This document shows positions 52,236-61,000 of a stretch of DNA of 64,000 bases, in pieces. The notes under the pieces are model-generated. The model was not told the DNA's origin. It saw nothing but the letters and a program-made list of their open reading frames with translations, and ran no database searches. The translations under genes and the position numbers were made by a program. The number at the start of each line of letters is the position of its first letter. Within the stretch, counting starts at the first letter, position 1. The stretch is from contig NZ_LT629777.1 of NCBI RefSeq assembly GCF_900105475.1, forward strand, positions 5,518,001 through 5,582,000, written 5' to 3'. This DNA is from Pseudomonas asplenii. Its GTDB lineage: Bacteria; Pseudomonadota; Gammaproteobacteria; Pseudomonadales; Pseudomonadaceae.

Positions 52236-53340
52236 GGCTGAGAGTCTCCTTGATAATCTGGGCGGCACGCTGGACAGCTTCGGAGCGCGCGGTAACGGGG
52301 CAACGCAGGATCAGTTCGCGACCGCGCGGTACGCTGACGTAAACACCACGTTCGTAAAGGATCTGGCACAACTCGGCCGGTTTGAGATCGCCAGGCAGCG
52401 GCAGGCTGACCCAGGCACCACAAGCCACAGCGCCCAGCGGAGCCAGCGTCTGCGCCAGCAACCGGCCGTTTTCCAGGCACTGCCTGGCACAATCATGCTG
52501 GCGCACATAGTCGAGCGCGGTCAGCGCGGCCACGCAGGCCATCGGGTTACCCGCCGTGGTGCTGCCATGTTTGGCCGGACTGCTGCGACCGTAGACCCGA
52601 TAGGCCATCTCTTCGCTGCAGGTGTAGGTGCCGATGGGAATCGCCCCGCCCCCCAAGGCCCCGCCCAGTACGACAATATCCGGGGTGTTCTGGTAGTACT
52701 GGAAACCGAACAGCTTACCGAGGCTGCCCAGGCAGCTCTGCACATCGACCGCGATCACCGGAGCCGACGCCTTGGCGGCCCGGGCATACAGCTGATCGAG
52801 CAGCGCCTGTTCGATCAGGCGCAGGCGGCCGCTGTCATCGATCACCGTGCTGGTATGGCAAACCGCGAAGCAGTCGTCCCAATCGACCTTGTCCAGGTCG
52901 GCGACCTGCTGGATCGCCACGCGCTTGAAGCCCAGGAAATTCTGGATTTCCTGATAGTCACGCGAGGCGCTCAGGCACCGGCCATAGCTCAACGAACCGA
53001 AATCGCCGCCCTGGATGAAAACGATGGTGTTGCCCCTGGGCTTGAGGCCCTTGCACAGTTTCAAGGCCCCCTCGAACGCCTCGTCGCCGGAACTGCAGAC
53101 GTAGGAACTGACCAGGGGTGCGGGCAGCAACTCGGCCAGGGTTCGGCACAAGCCAATCAGTAGTTCGGACATCAGCACCCGGTTGGACAAGCCCATGATG
53201 CCGGCCTGGCGGCTGACCGCCTCGATCACCGGCGGCACCTGGAAGCCGAAGCCGCCGCTCAGGTCGACGATCTTGCGACCGTCGCCATCGGTGTAGCTCT
53301 CGTACTGGCCGGTGATGATCAGTTTGTCAGTGGTCTTCAT
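52213..53340 (-). CDS. Class III aminotransferase-like protein lacking the PLP lysine
   Basis: A 375-residue protein with class III aminotransferase fold features (CSSGDEAFEGALKL, DIVVLGGALGGGAIPIGTYTCSEEMAYRV, STTAGNPMACVAALTALDYV). The Schiff-base lysine of the LGKALGGG motif is Gly227, and the DEVQTGxGR block reads VDVQSCLG, so the pyridine-nitrogen Asp is also changed to Val198. It is shorter than the partner. A normal aminotransferase reaction is not possible with these residues. It is likely a non-catalytic partner of the next gene or has taken a new role. Start 53340; AGGAGGTC lies shortly before it. Confidence 0.85.
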   Translation of the reverse strand: MKTTDKLIITGQYESYTDGDGRKIVDLSGGFGFQVPPVIEAVSRQAGIMGLSNRVLMSELLIGLCRTLAELLPAPLVSSYVCSSGDEAFEGALKLCKGLKPRGNTIVFIQGGDFGSLSYGRCLSASRDYQEIQNFLGFKRVAIQQVADLDKVDWDDCFAVCHTSTVIDDSGRLRLIEQALLDQLYARAAKASAPVIAVDVQSCLGSLGKLFGFQYYQNTPDIVVLGGALGGGAIPIGTYTCSEEMAYRVYGRSSPAKHGSTTAGNPMACVAALTALDYVRQHDCARQCLENGRLLAQTLAPLGAVACGAWVSLPLPGDLKPAELCQILYERGVYVSVPRGRELILRCPVTARSEAVQRAAQIIKETLSHVLNSAA

Positions 53341-53348
53341 AGGAGGTC

Positions 53349-54239
53349 TCAACGGTAGCTCAAGGCATTGAAGATGCGGCGGCGGTCATCGACGATGGCT
53401 TCGCGGCCATGCATGACCCGGCGGTTGTCGATCATCACCATGTCATGGTCGCGCCAGCCGACCGGATAGGTTTCCTGGGCGGTCACTGCGGCGATTTCGG
53501 CAAGGAACTCGGCCGGGATCGGCAAGCCGGAGACGGTGTCGATCACCGGCGCTTCATAGTTGAAGGAAGGACCCAGAATGCTGTTGGCGAAGGCCGGACG
53601 CTGGCTGAAATCGGAGACCAGAATTGCCGACGTGCTGAAGGCGTAATGGATCGAGTCATCGGCTGGGTTGAAGGTGATCCGTGTGCGTGGGTCGTCGCCG
53701 ATGATCTGCAGCAGGTCCTCGATGACCACGGCGCTGGGGTCCGAAAGCGTCGACGAGTAGTGGCAGACCAGGCGGCGCCACTTGTCCCCGGCCACGGTGC
53801 GGCTGTAGCGGATCGAGTTGTCCTCGAAGAACTTGCGGCAATCGGGCGACAGTTTCGTCAGGACTTTCTCACCGTCGCACAGGGTGGTTTGAGAACCCTT
53901 GCGCGGTGCTTCCTGGCAATAGAACCACGTGATATCGGGCCAGAACGGCGAGTTGCCGTTCTCGCAATGCAGGCCGACCGCATCGCGCCCGGCGTCCACC
54001 AGTTGCGCCGCGCCGCCGACCATGACCCGCGCTGGGTCGAGGCTCAGCCGCGAGCTGTTCTGCCGGACAAAAGCACTGAAATCCTCAGCGTTATGGATAC
54101 TGTTGCGAAACAGTACGATGCCGTAGTGTCCCAGCAGTTCGTACAGCTCGGGCTTGCCCAGGCTGTTGAAGTGGCGAGGCTCGATGATCGAGACGGCTGG
54201 ACTTTCAGAGTGATAGGCAGGCGAGTTCATCAGTTGCAT
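53349..54239 (-). CDS. TauD/TfdA-family 2OG-Fe(II) oxygenase
   Basis: A 296-residue dioxygenase of the TauD/clavaminate-synthase/SyrP type. The iron motif is His91-x-Glu93 in GLHCENGN, followed by the TWFYCQEAP strand; the distal His is in RRVMHGREAI with Arg residues downstream. The HxE variant is usual in clavaminate-synthase- and SyrP-like enzymes of natural-product pathways. The gene overlaps the adenylating-enzyme gene by 35 bases (if started at 54239; a second ATG at 54227 exists). It likely hydroxylates an amino acid or acyl intermediate. Confidence 0.87.
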   Translation of the reverse strand: MQLMNSPAYHSESPAVSIIEPRHFNSLGKPELYELLGHYGIVLFRNSIHNAEDFSAFVRQNSSRLSLDPARVMVGGAAQLVDAGRDAVGLHCENGNSPFWPDITWFYCQEAPRKGSQTTLCDGEKVLTKLSPDCRKFFEDNSIRYSRTVAGDKWRRLVCHYSSTLSDPSAVVIEDLLQIIGDDPRTRITFNPADDSIHYAFSTSAILVSDFSQRPAFANSILGPSFNYEAPVIDTVSGLPIPAEFLAEIAAVTAQETYPVGWRDHDMVMIDNRRVMHGREAIVDDRRRIFNALSYR

Positions 54240-55770
54240 TCCCTTGCAGTGTGGAGAAAACGGTGGCGATATCGGCGCGTTTCGGGCGGCCGGTCACGGT
54301 ATAGAGTTGTTCGAGCAGCGGATCGTCCTTGGTCAGCAGCCACAGGCGGCTGGGCCGCTCGATATCGGAGAAGCGCCGGCCAGACCAGTTGGCCAGTTCG
54401 ACTCGATCCGGCAGCGACTCGACGCAGAGCAAAGCCACCAGGCCATGCACATCATCGAAAAACACGGCGGCGTCGCGCACTCCCGGATACTCGCGGTATT
54501 CCAGCTCGACCTGTTCCGGGCTGACATTGCGGCCATTGGGCAGACAGATCACATTCTTCTTGCGTCCGTGGACATACAGGTAGCCGTCGGCATCCAGCGA
54601 CCCCAGGTCACCGGTATCCATCCAGCCATCCTCGGACATCGAGCAGGCGCTGGGATCCAGCCCCGAATAACCGCTGAACAGCGAACTGCTCTTGACCTCG
54701 ATGGTCTGGTCGGCGCCGATACGCACCTGGACATGCGCCAGCGGCTTGCCGACGCTGCCCAGACGCTGGTCCCGAGCGGTATTCATGCTCACCACCGAGG
54801 CGTTTTCGGACAGCCCATAACCCTGGAACACCGGGATGCCGTCCTCGGCCAGGGCCTTGAGAATGTCGACGCTGACCGCCGCGCCACCACAGGTGATATG
54901 CACACCCGAGTGCAGATAGCGCGACAGCTGTTCGCTCGACTCGTCGCCTTGGGCCAGTTGTTCGTAAAAACGGTTGAGCATCACCGGCGGCACGGTCATG
55001 GCCGTCGGTTCGACCCTCAGCAGCCAGTCGATCAGGCGTTGCGGCGAAGCCCCCGGCTCACCCAGCAGCGGCTCCTCTTGCGGCAGGAAGAACACCGTAC
55101 CGCCCGCCAGCAACGGCAAGTACGCGGCTGTCACCTGCTCGAGCAGCAGGCTCAACGGCACCAGCGACAGGTAGCGCCGGTGAGCATTGACAGGCATGCC
55201 CTGGCGCAGGGAGGCCAGTACCGCGCCGACTGCCGCCGTGCTCAGGCGTACACCCTTGGGCCGGCTGGTGGTACCCGAGGTATGGATGATCTTGCAGATC
55301 CACTCGCCATCGTCCGGCACCTCCAGCAGGGGCTGCTCGATAGCCGGCTCATCGATACGGCGCAAACGCTCCTTGGGGAAATCCAGCAGCCAGCGCTCAC
55401 TCAAGGTGCGTTGTCCCGCAGCATCGACCAGGAAACCGTCGCAACGTGCGGCCAGGTGTTCGGCCTGGGACTGGCTGAACGCCAAGGGCAACGGCAATGC
55501 CGTCACCCCGGCGAACAGGCAGGCCAGGTCAGCCACCAGCCAGTCGCTGCTGTTGCGCGTGGCAATGCCCAGCACCACCCGCTCGCCCTCGTTGCTCGCG
55601 GTGAAACGCCGCTGCAACTCGGCGGCCAGGTTCAGCGCGCGAGACTCAAGCTCCCCATAAGTCAACGCAACACCCTGTTCCAGACCGCTCGCTGCGCAGT
55701 CGACCGCACAGACCGAATCGCGGCTGGCTTGCAGGGCTCGCCGCAAATCGGCAATGAATACAACGCTCAT
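54205..55770 (-). CDS. AMP-binding (acyl-CoA ligase-like) enzyme
   Basis: A 521-residue ANL-family adenylating enzyme. Core motifs are HTSGTTSRPKG (phosphate loop), YGLSEN, MDTGDLG and GRKKNVICLPNGRNVSPEQVE. A C-terminal lysine in TGRPKRADI fits the catalytic A10 position. There is no carrier or condensation domain. It should activate a carboxylic acid as acyl-AMP and perhaps acyl-CoA. Its ATG overlaps the TGA of the hemolysin-family gene (ATGA). It forms the activation step of the cluster. Confidence 0.9.
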   Translation of the reverse strand: MSVVFIADLRRALQASRDSVCAVDCAASGLEQGVALTYGELESRALNLAAELQRRFTASNEGERVVLGIATRNSSDWLVADLACLFAGVTALPLPLAFSQSQAEHLAARCDGFLVDAAGQRTLSERWLLDFPKERLRRIDEPAIEQPLLEVPDDGEWICKIIHTSGTTSRPKGVRLSTAAVGAVLASLRQGMPVNAHRRYLSLVPLSLLLEQVTAAYLPLLAGGTVFFLPQEEPLLGEPGASPQRLIDWLLRVEPTAMTVPPVMLNRFYEQLAQGDESSEQLSRYLHSGVHITCGGAAVSVDILKALAEDGIPVFQGYGLSENASVVSMNTARDQRLGSVGKPLAHVQVRIGADQTIEVKSSSLFSGYSGLDPSACSMSEDGWMDTGDLGSLDADGYLYVHGRKKNVICLPNGRNVSPEQVELEYREYPGVRDAAVFFDDVHGLVALLCVESLPDRVELANWSGRRFSDIERPSRLWLLTKDDPLLEQLYTVTGRPKRADIATVFSTLQGNATDELACLSL

Positions 55771-56384
55771 GGCTGCGCTCTCGCTGGCAGATCGGTGGGC
55801 AATTGGCTGAACATCGTATTCAGGGTCAGCGCGGCGAAGCGCGAACGCTGCGGATCAACGCGGATAAAACCGGTGATCGGCTGCTTCGAGTAGTAGCTGC
55901 CCCATTTCTTGCCGCTGTCGTCGGCCAGACGCTCCGGATCGGCAACAAGCAGTGGTTCGAAGATGATCTGGCAGCTCTCCATCATCTCCCGAACCCGTGG
56001 CGTGACCGTGCACAGCAGGTAGTGGGCGCCCATGCACCAGGCGAGCAACGGGATCATGTTGACCATGATGATTCCCGCCGTCAGGTGATGGGAGATCAGG
56101 TTGCCTATTTCGGCGATATTCGAACGATCGATGCTCTTTTCGAAGCGCCGCGACAGAATCGTCTCGATCGGCTCCGGCAGGTACTGCTCGGAGAACAACG
56201 TTCGATAATCGGCAAAAGTTATACCGGCGCAAGAAAGAATTCGCTCATCGACATCCAGCGTCAGCGCAAAGTATTGCGGATTCGGTTCCACATTCGCCTT
56301 ATAAGAACTGTGGAATTTCTCTTTCACAACTTCCGTTGCCTGTATCCACAACGGTGTCTGGTTTTCCGTGACACGTACCAACAT
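55767..56384 (-). CDS. Thermostable-hemolysin-family protein (GNAT-like fold)
   Basis: A 205-residue protein resembling the thermostable hemolysin (T_hemolysin) family, whose fold is close to acyltransferases and LuxI-type synthases. Family-like stretches are YFALTLDVDERILSCAGI, EQYLPEPIETILSRRF and IAEIGNLISHHL, the ExGNL block being characteristic. ATG 56384 has GAGGAGG before it. It is first in the operon and coupled to the adenylating enzyme by an ATGA overlap. In this setting I infer an acyl-transfer role, not haemolysis. Confidence 0.8.
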   Translation of the reverse strand: MLVRVTENQTPLWIQATEVVKEKFHSSYKANVEPNPQYFALTLDVDERILSCAGITFADYRTLFSEQYLPEPIETILSRRFEKSIDRSNIAEIGNLISHHLTAGIIMVNMIPLLAWCMGAHYLLCTVTPRVREMMESCQIIFEPLLVADPERLADDSGKKWGSYYSKQPITGFIRVDPQRSRFAALTLNTMFSQLPTDLPARAQP

Positions 56385-56458
56385 TTCGCCCTCCTCAGTC
56401 CCTGTGCAGGGGTTGTCAAAATGTGAGGTGCGAATATATTGAGGTGACATCCCAGTGG

Positions 56459-56498
56459 CTATTTAAAAAATAGATTTTATCCGCTAATATACAAATAG
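56459..56498. promoter_or_regulatory. Two LysR-type operators in the divergent promoter
   Basis: CTATTTAAAAAATAG (56459-56473) is a perfect 6-bp dyad fitting T-N11-A. CTAATATACAAATAG (56484-56498) is a second, imperfect copy 25 bp away, centre to centre. They lie between the hemolysin-family gene and the LysR gene, the usual pair of recognition and activation sites. Confidence 0.55.
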
Positions 56499-56559
56499 TT
56501 CGTTTTTATTACAGACAGGAAGAAAGTAACGCCCATGGATTTTCATCGAGACGAACCTT

Positions 56560-57480
56560 ATGCTCAATAGTAATATGCTCAGAAAGCTGGACATGCAGGA
56601 CCTGATGGTATTCGTCGCAATATATGAGCAGAGCAGCGTCACCGAGGTATCCGAAACCCTTTGCGTCAGCCAGTCCACGGTCAGCTACTGCCTGAAAAAG
56701 CTGCGCACGAGCTTCGAGGACGAGCTGTTCATCCATACCCGTAATGCCATGTTGCCAACCAGCAAAGCCACCAGCATGTACAGCCATGTCATCAACATCA
56801 TTAAAAGTATCAATCTCTGCCACTCGGAAACTCAATCATTCGATCCGGCAAAAAAAGAGATAACTTTCAATATTTGCGCCCCTGAATATTTCGAACTACT
56901 GATCCTGCCGACACTACTGAAAAAATTCATCAAAAGCAGTTTCCCGGTCATAATAAATATTCATAAATTTCACAAGGAAATTCCAACGGAAAAACTTTCA
57001 GATGGCACTTTCGACTTGGTCATCTGTTCGGGACCCAACTTCCATCGCAAGGAAAAAAACCTAAAATCAAAGATACTGCTGGATGACGAACTGATCTGCG
57101 TTGTCGATAAGAATTTCATACCCGAAGATAATAAGTTCAGTCTGGAAAGTTTTGTTGCCCGTCAGCACATATTTCCCACGCCGTGGATGTCGGATACCAA
57201 CATGGTCGATGGCTGGCTTGGCAAACAAGGTTATAGCCGGCAGATCGTCGCCCGCTCCAACAGTTATGTTGCGGCACTGGAGATGATCAACGGGACCGAC
57301 CTGGTCCTGACATTGCCTCGACGTATCCAGCTGCTGATCTGTGACGAGACGAAATTCGATTTCTGCAAACCACCGCCGGGCCTGCCCAGCTTCACCATGG
57401 ACATGCTCTGGGATCGCAAGAGCGGCCAGAGCAGCGCCAATACCTGGCTACGCGAGCAGATCGCCAAGGTCTGTGCCTGA
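56560..57480 (+). CDS. LysR-family regulator of the hemolysin/AMP-ligase operon
   Basis: A 306-residue LysR protein (LRKLDMQDLMVFVAIYEQSSVTEVSETLCVSQSTVSYCLKKLRTSFEDELFI, split by eye; sensor IICAPEYFELLILPTLL-like ICAPEYF). Its base composition is clearly more AT-rich than the surrounding genes, suggesting transfer or different age. An 11-codon frame from ATG 56535 ends inside the LysR start region and holds the only good ribosome site (AGGAAGAAAG), so LysR translation may depend on re-initiation. It is divergent from the six-gene operon and should control it. Confidence 0.85.
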   Translation: MLNSNMLRKLDMQDLMVFVAIYEQSSVTEVSETLCVSQSTVSYCLKKLRTSFEDELFIHTRNAMLPTSKATSMYSHVINIIKSINLCHSETQSFDPAKKEITFNICAPEYFELLILPTLLKKFIKSSFPVIINIHKFHKEIPTEKLSDGTFDLVICSGPNFHRKEKNLKSKILLDDELICVVDKNFIPEDNKFSLESFVARQHIFPTPWMSDTNMVDGWLGKQGYSRQIVARSNSYVAALEMINGTDLVLTLPRRIQLLICDETKFDFCKPPPGLPSFTMDMLWDRKSGQSSANTWLREQIAKVCA

Positions 57481-58042
57481 TCGGAAGACGCTTGACTCAA
57501 GGTCGGTGCTCATCCCTGGCACGGGTCAGACTATTGTCCTTAAACGCCGCACTAAGATAATGCAACTGATTACCAAAAGCATATCAAGCGCCCCGAAAGC
57601 GCTGAAACTTTATTCGAAAAACGTAGGACAATCTGTCCATTCTTCTATCAGCGTATGCGAGTACGCGACATCGCCAGCCAGTCACCTGCGCGGTCCGCCT
57701 TAGATACTCTTGTGTTGGCGCCGGGATATTGTTCCCGCTTTGGGATTGATCTCCGTAGACAGGCAATTTCGACAATGTTTTGGCGTCATCCTTTGTGCTC
57801 ATATTTTTGAACACAGCACATTGCCCGGCTTGTTGAATCGTCTGACAAAAGAACTAACCTCAGGGTCAATAATTAGCGGTGGAAAGCCTCGACTGGCCCT
57901 CTGCGGATAGTCGCACTCAGAGCAGATACGCGTTCATGTACACGCAATAGTTGAGGTATTTTCTTACGTTTGTCCGAAATTGTACTGACTATCTCACCCA
58001 GAGTGTGTACGGGTAACTCCAATAGTCAGGCGCTTAGCCGGA
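57481..58042. other. Intergenic region without a supportable gene
   Basis: About 560 bases, AT-richer than average, between the LysR gene and the convergent GGDEF gene. Several short frames cross it but none has a good ribosome site, a known domain or Pseudomonas-like codon use. No terminator with a clear T-run was found. It could be decayed coding sequence. Confidence 0.5.
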
Positions 58043-59221
58043 TCAGACTGTACGCAGAATCTCACCGCCCGCCGCAGTTCGATCAATCAAACGAATACTG
58101 TCACGCCCGCCGCGCTTGGACTCGTAGAGCGCGGCATCGCTGTGCTCGATCAAGGCCGCCAGGCTGGTGGGGGGCTGGTCAAACAGGTTGGCACCAATAC
58201 TCAGGGTCACCGCCTCCGGAGTGGCGAACGCTTCGCAAGCCACCCGGCGAAACTGGTCACGCAGGCTACTGCCCAGACTCACGATCTGCTGCGCCGAAGC
58301 ATGACCCAGCAGGATCACGAACTCATCCCCGCCAAACCTGGCAGCCAGTGCACCGTCGGGCAGCAGCGAACGAATCATCTCGCTCAGCGCTACCAACAAG
58401 CGGTCCCCAGCGGTATGACCATAGAGGTCGTTGATCAGCTTGAAGTTGTCGACATCGATCAGCAAAAAGGCCCCCGGCCGGGCACTCGAGACCTCCTCAA
58501 GCAGACGCGGAGCGCGCACTTCGAAGGCGCGACGGTTGTACAGCGCGGTCAAGGGGTCGCGAGCAGCCAGGCGGGCGATGCGCTTTTCCCGGCGATAACG
58601 CTCAGTGCCAGTCATCGACAGCGCAATCAGCATGATCGCCATGGTGCCTTCGACCAGGGAAATCTGGATGATCTCGCCGCGAAACGCAGCGAGGTCGATC
58701 AGCGTCCCCGGAATGACCGTCGATAGCGCCTTGACCAGATAGAAAAGCCCGTGGATCAGCAGGACATAACGCAGTTGTACCGCGCCCACGCTCAATGACT
58801 TGCCGTGAGGGCGCAAGAGAAAGCTGGCCCGCAAGGTCACCAGGGAGACCATCAGCGAATTGACCAGCATCATGATCTTCGACCACGACGGATCACTGGG
58901 TAAAAACAGCATGGCGGCCCAGGCCACGACCACCAGGAACCAGGCACGGGAGAGCCGCGTTTGCGTGAAGTGCGCGACCCCCACCAGGAAAAGCCAGTGG
59001 GCGGTCACCAGCAAGCCGTTGGCGAACCAGATGCCCACTAGCAAAAAACCGCTGCCGCGCAGCAAGGCGAGTGTCGAGCCAATACTGATCGTTGCAAAGC
59101 CCGAACTCCAGAACAGCAGCGATGGTTCACGCACGCTGCGCCACTCGACCACCAGGTACAGGGCAGCCGCCGCTGCCAGGGCGATCGTGAGCACCAACAT
59201 CGTGAGGGGGTCAAGCGACAT
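58043..59221 (-). CDS. Membrane-anchored diguanylate cyclase
   Basis: A 392-residue protein. Residues 1-200 contain about six membrane spans (LTMLVLTIALAAAAALYLVVEW to IQISLVEGTMAIMLIALSM). The GGDEF domain runs from about 215 to 380 with LTALYNRRAFE, DVDNFKLINDLYGH and the active-site ARFGGDEF. It makes c-di-GMP from two GTP. The RxxD inhibitory site that normally stands shortly before GGDEF is absent (LLPDGALAAR), so product inhibition may be weak. A TATAAT lies upstream on the minus strand near 59260. It stands alone; signal input is unknown. Confidence 0.9.
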   Translation of the reverse strand: MSLDPLTMLVLTIALAAAAALYLVVEWRSVREPSLLFWSSGFATISIGSTLALLRGSGFLLVGIWFANGLLVTAHWLFLVGVAHFTQTRLSRAWFLVVVAWAAMLFLPSDPSWSKIMMLVNSLMVSLVTLRASFLLRPHGKSLSVGAVQLRYVLLIHGLFYLVKALSTVIPGTLIDLAAFRGEIIQISLVEGTMAIMLIALSMTGTERYRREKRIARLAARDPLTALYNRRAFEVRAPRLLEEVSSARPGAFLLIDVDNFKLINDLYGHTAGDRLLVALSEMIRSLLPDGALAARFGGDEFVILLGHASAQQIVSLGSSLRDQFRRVACEAFATPEAVTLSIGANLFDQPPTSLAALIEHSDAALYESKRGGRDSIRLIDRTAAGGEILRTV

Positions 59222-59401
59222 ATACGGACGGGCCTTTCTGAACGGCGATGAAAGGCGTCAATTATAATGCTTTTCGTGACGCTAAAACTTCTCAAAGATG
59301 GCTTTTTGCCAACTTTCTGACGGAGTACCTGAACAGCAGCCTCTGCAAGGCTTTGGCAGCCCGACGCTGAACAGCGTTGGTTCCGGCGCCGCTACTTGAG
59401 C

Positions 59402-59460
59402 CTGGTTTCGAGCAGGCCGTCATGGGGGTCAGGCTCGCGGCTGTCGGGCTCGAACCAGGT
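59402..59460. repeat. Inverted repeat downstream of the nnrS-like gene
   Basis: CCTGGTTTCGAGC (59402-59414) and GCTCGAACCAGG (59449-59460) pair with one bulged base. They lie 34 bases after the nnrS-like stop and could act in transcription ending or mRNA protection. Confidence 0.4.
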
Positions 59461-59493
59461 CCGCGGCCAGGCTTTCACGCAACAGGGTCGCGA

Positions 59494-60684
59494 TCAGCCC
59501 GGATGCCCGTCGACCCGAGCCTGCAGCAGCATCGGCGCGTAGCGCCAGGTGTACAGGGCAAATGCCAGGGTCCAGCACAGGCCGGCCAGCCAAAGCGCCG
59601 GCAGGGGAAAGAAACCGACCAGCACGACCCGACTGAAGCACGCCAGGTTCAGCAGAATGAATGCCAGGGTCATCCCCGACGGCGGCTCCAGCGGCCGCCC
59701 GGTGTGGCCCAGGCTGACCCGGACGATCATCGCCAGGACCAGTCCGCCCATGGCACCGATGGTCAGGCAATGTACCGCCAGGCTCGGGTTCAGCGACACG
59801 CCAAAATGCCCCAGGGCGACGACCAGACAGGCCAGCGCCAACCAGCCATAGGCCAGGTGCAACGACCACAGCCGCGGCACTCGCCAGAGCGCACGGTCCT
59901 GCCAGCGCAGCAGGCGCACCAGATGCCCCGCCGCCAATACCGCGAACAGCAGGCCCACTCCGGTATTGACCCCCAGCGCCAGACCGCTGGCGTAGGCCAG
60001 CGCCGCCAGTACCGAGCCTGCCAGCAGCAACCCGTCCAGCCAGGGCCAGGCGCTCACTCCCTGGACGCGCCCCAGGCCACGCTGGGTAAAGAACGGAATG
60101 ACCCGCCCACCGATCAGTCCCATCATCGCCGCCACCAGCCAGAGCCCGCCCAGCACACCCTGGCGCTGCCAGCCTTCATGGCCTTCGAGCAGGCCGTACA
60201 CAGCCAAACCGTCGACCCCGGTCAGTAACAGCAGCACCGCCACGATCGGGTAGTTACGCCGCTGCCGCACGGCCCACAGGGTACGGCCCATGATCACGGC
60301 TACCGCCAGCGGGAACGCCAGTTCCAGCGGCACCAGCAGCCACCATGGGACATTGCACAGCCAGGCCAGCCGCGCGCCCAGCCACAGCAGTGCCAACACC
60401 GCCAGCGGCTTGCCGGACAGTCCCGGACGACCGCTCCAGGTCTGCACGGCGGTCAGCAGGAAACCGGCGATAATCGCCAGGCCAAAGCCGAACAACAACT
60501 CATGCCGATGCCAGCCCAGCCAACCGCCGGCCGGTGTCCAGGCGCTGATCGTCCCGCCGAAGGCCGCCAGCCACAGCGGTATGACCAGCGCCGCCAGCAC
60601 GCAGCCGGCGAGGAAGAATGGCCGAAAGGCCAGCCGGAACAGCGGTGTGATCGCCATTGCTTTACTGCGCTCAAGCACTTGCAT
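59494..60684 (-). CDS. nnrS: NnrS-family membrane protein
   Basis: A 396-residue integral membrane protein with about twelve spans. NnrS marks include PLFRLAFRPFFLAG at the N-terminus, GWHRHELLFGFGLAIIAGFLLTA, the SGRPGLSGKPLA loop, GRVIPFFTQRG and the AIGAMGGLVLAMIVRVSLGHTGRPL-like block. NnrS is a heme/copper membrane protein linked to nitric oxide stress. ATG 60684 follows AGAGGAG. No denitrification genes or clear Anr/Dnr box are adjacent. Confidence 0.92.
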   Translation of the reverse strand: MQVLERSKAMAITPLFRLAFRPFFLAGCVLAALVIPLWLAAFGGTISAWTPAGGWLGWHRHELLFGFGLAIIAGFLLTAVQTWSGRPGLSGKPLAVLALLWLGARLAWLCNVPWWLLVPLELAFPLAVAVIMGRTLWAVRQRRNYPIVAVLLLLTGVDGLAVYGLLEGHEGWQRQGVLGGLWLVAAMMGLIGGRVIPFFTQRGLGRVQGVSAWPWLDGLLLAGSVLAALAYASGLALGVNTGVGLLFAVLAAGHLVRLLRWQDRALWRVPRLWSLHLAYGWLALACLVVALGHFGVSLNPSLAVHCLTIGAMGGLVLAMIVRVSLGHTGRPLEPPSGMTLAFILLNLACFSRVVLVGFFPLPALWLAGLCWTLAFALYTWRYAPMLLQARVDGHPG

Positions 60685-61000
60685 AAGAGGCTCCTCTGGC
60701 TTGTCGCCAACCGACGATCATCCGCCTGCCACGGGGTGAATCCAGGTGGCAATCATCGGACATTCGCGATTGAACGCCTTGTCGTAAATCAACAGGGCAA
60801 ACCGCGCACCTCGCTGCCAACTTCGCTCCGGTCACGCCTGCCGTTGATACCGATCAAGAAACCCGGCACTCCTCCCTCCTGGAAGCACCCGCCCCATCGC
60901 CGGCAAAAAGGCATTGTGCTACCTCGGAAAGCAATGTTATGTTCATAACACGAATTATATAAATGACATCAAGATAACAACCACCTGCCGGCCCGCTGAT

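Noticed and set aside
57584..57910. Short frames on both strands in the 57.5-58.0 kb gap
   Set aside because: No ribosome site, no domain and no codon bias; reported as empty intergenic DNA instead.
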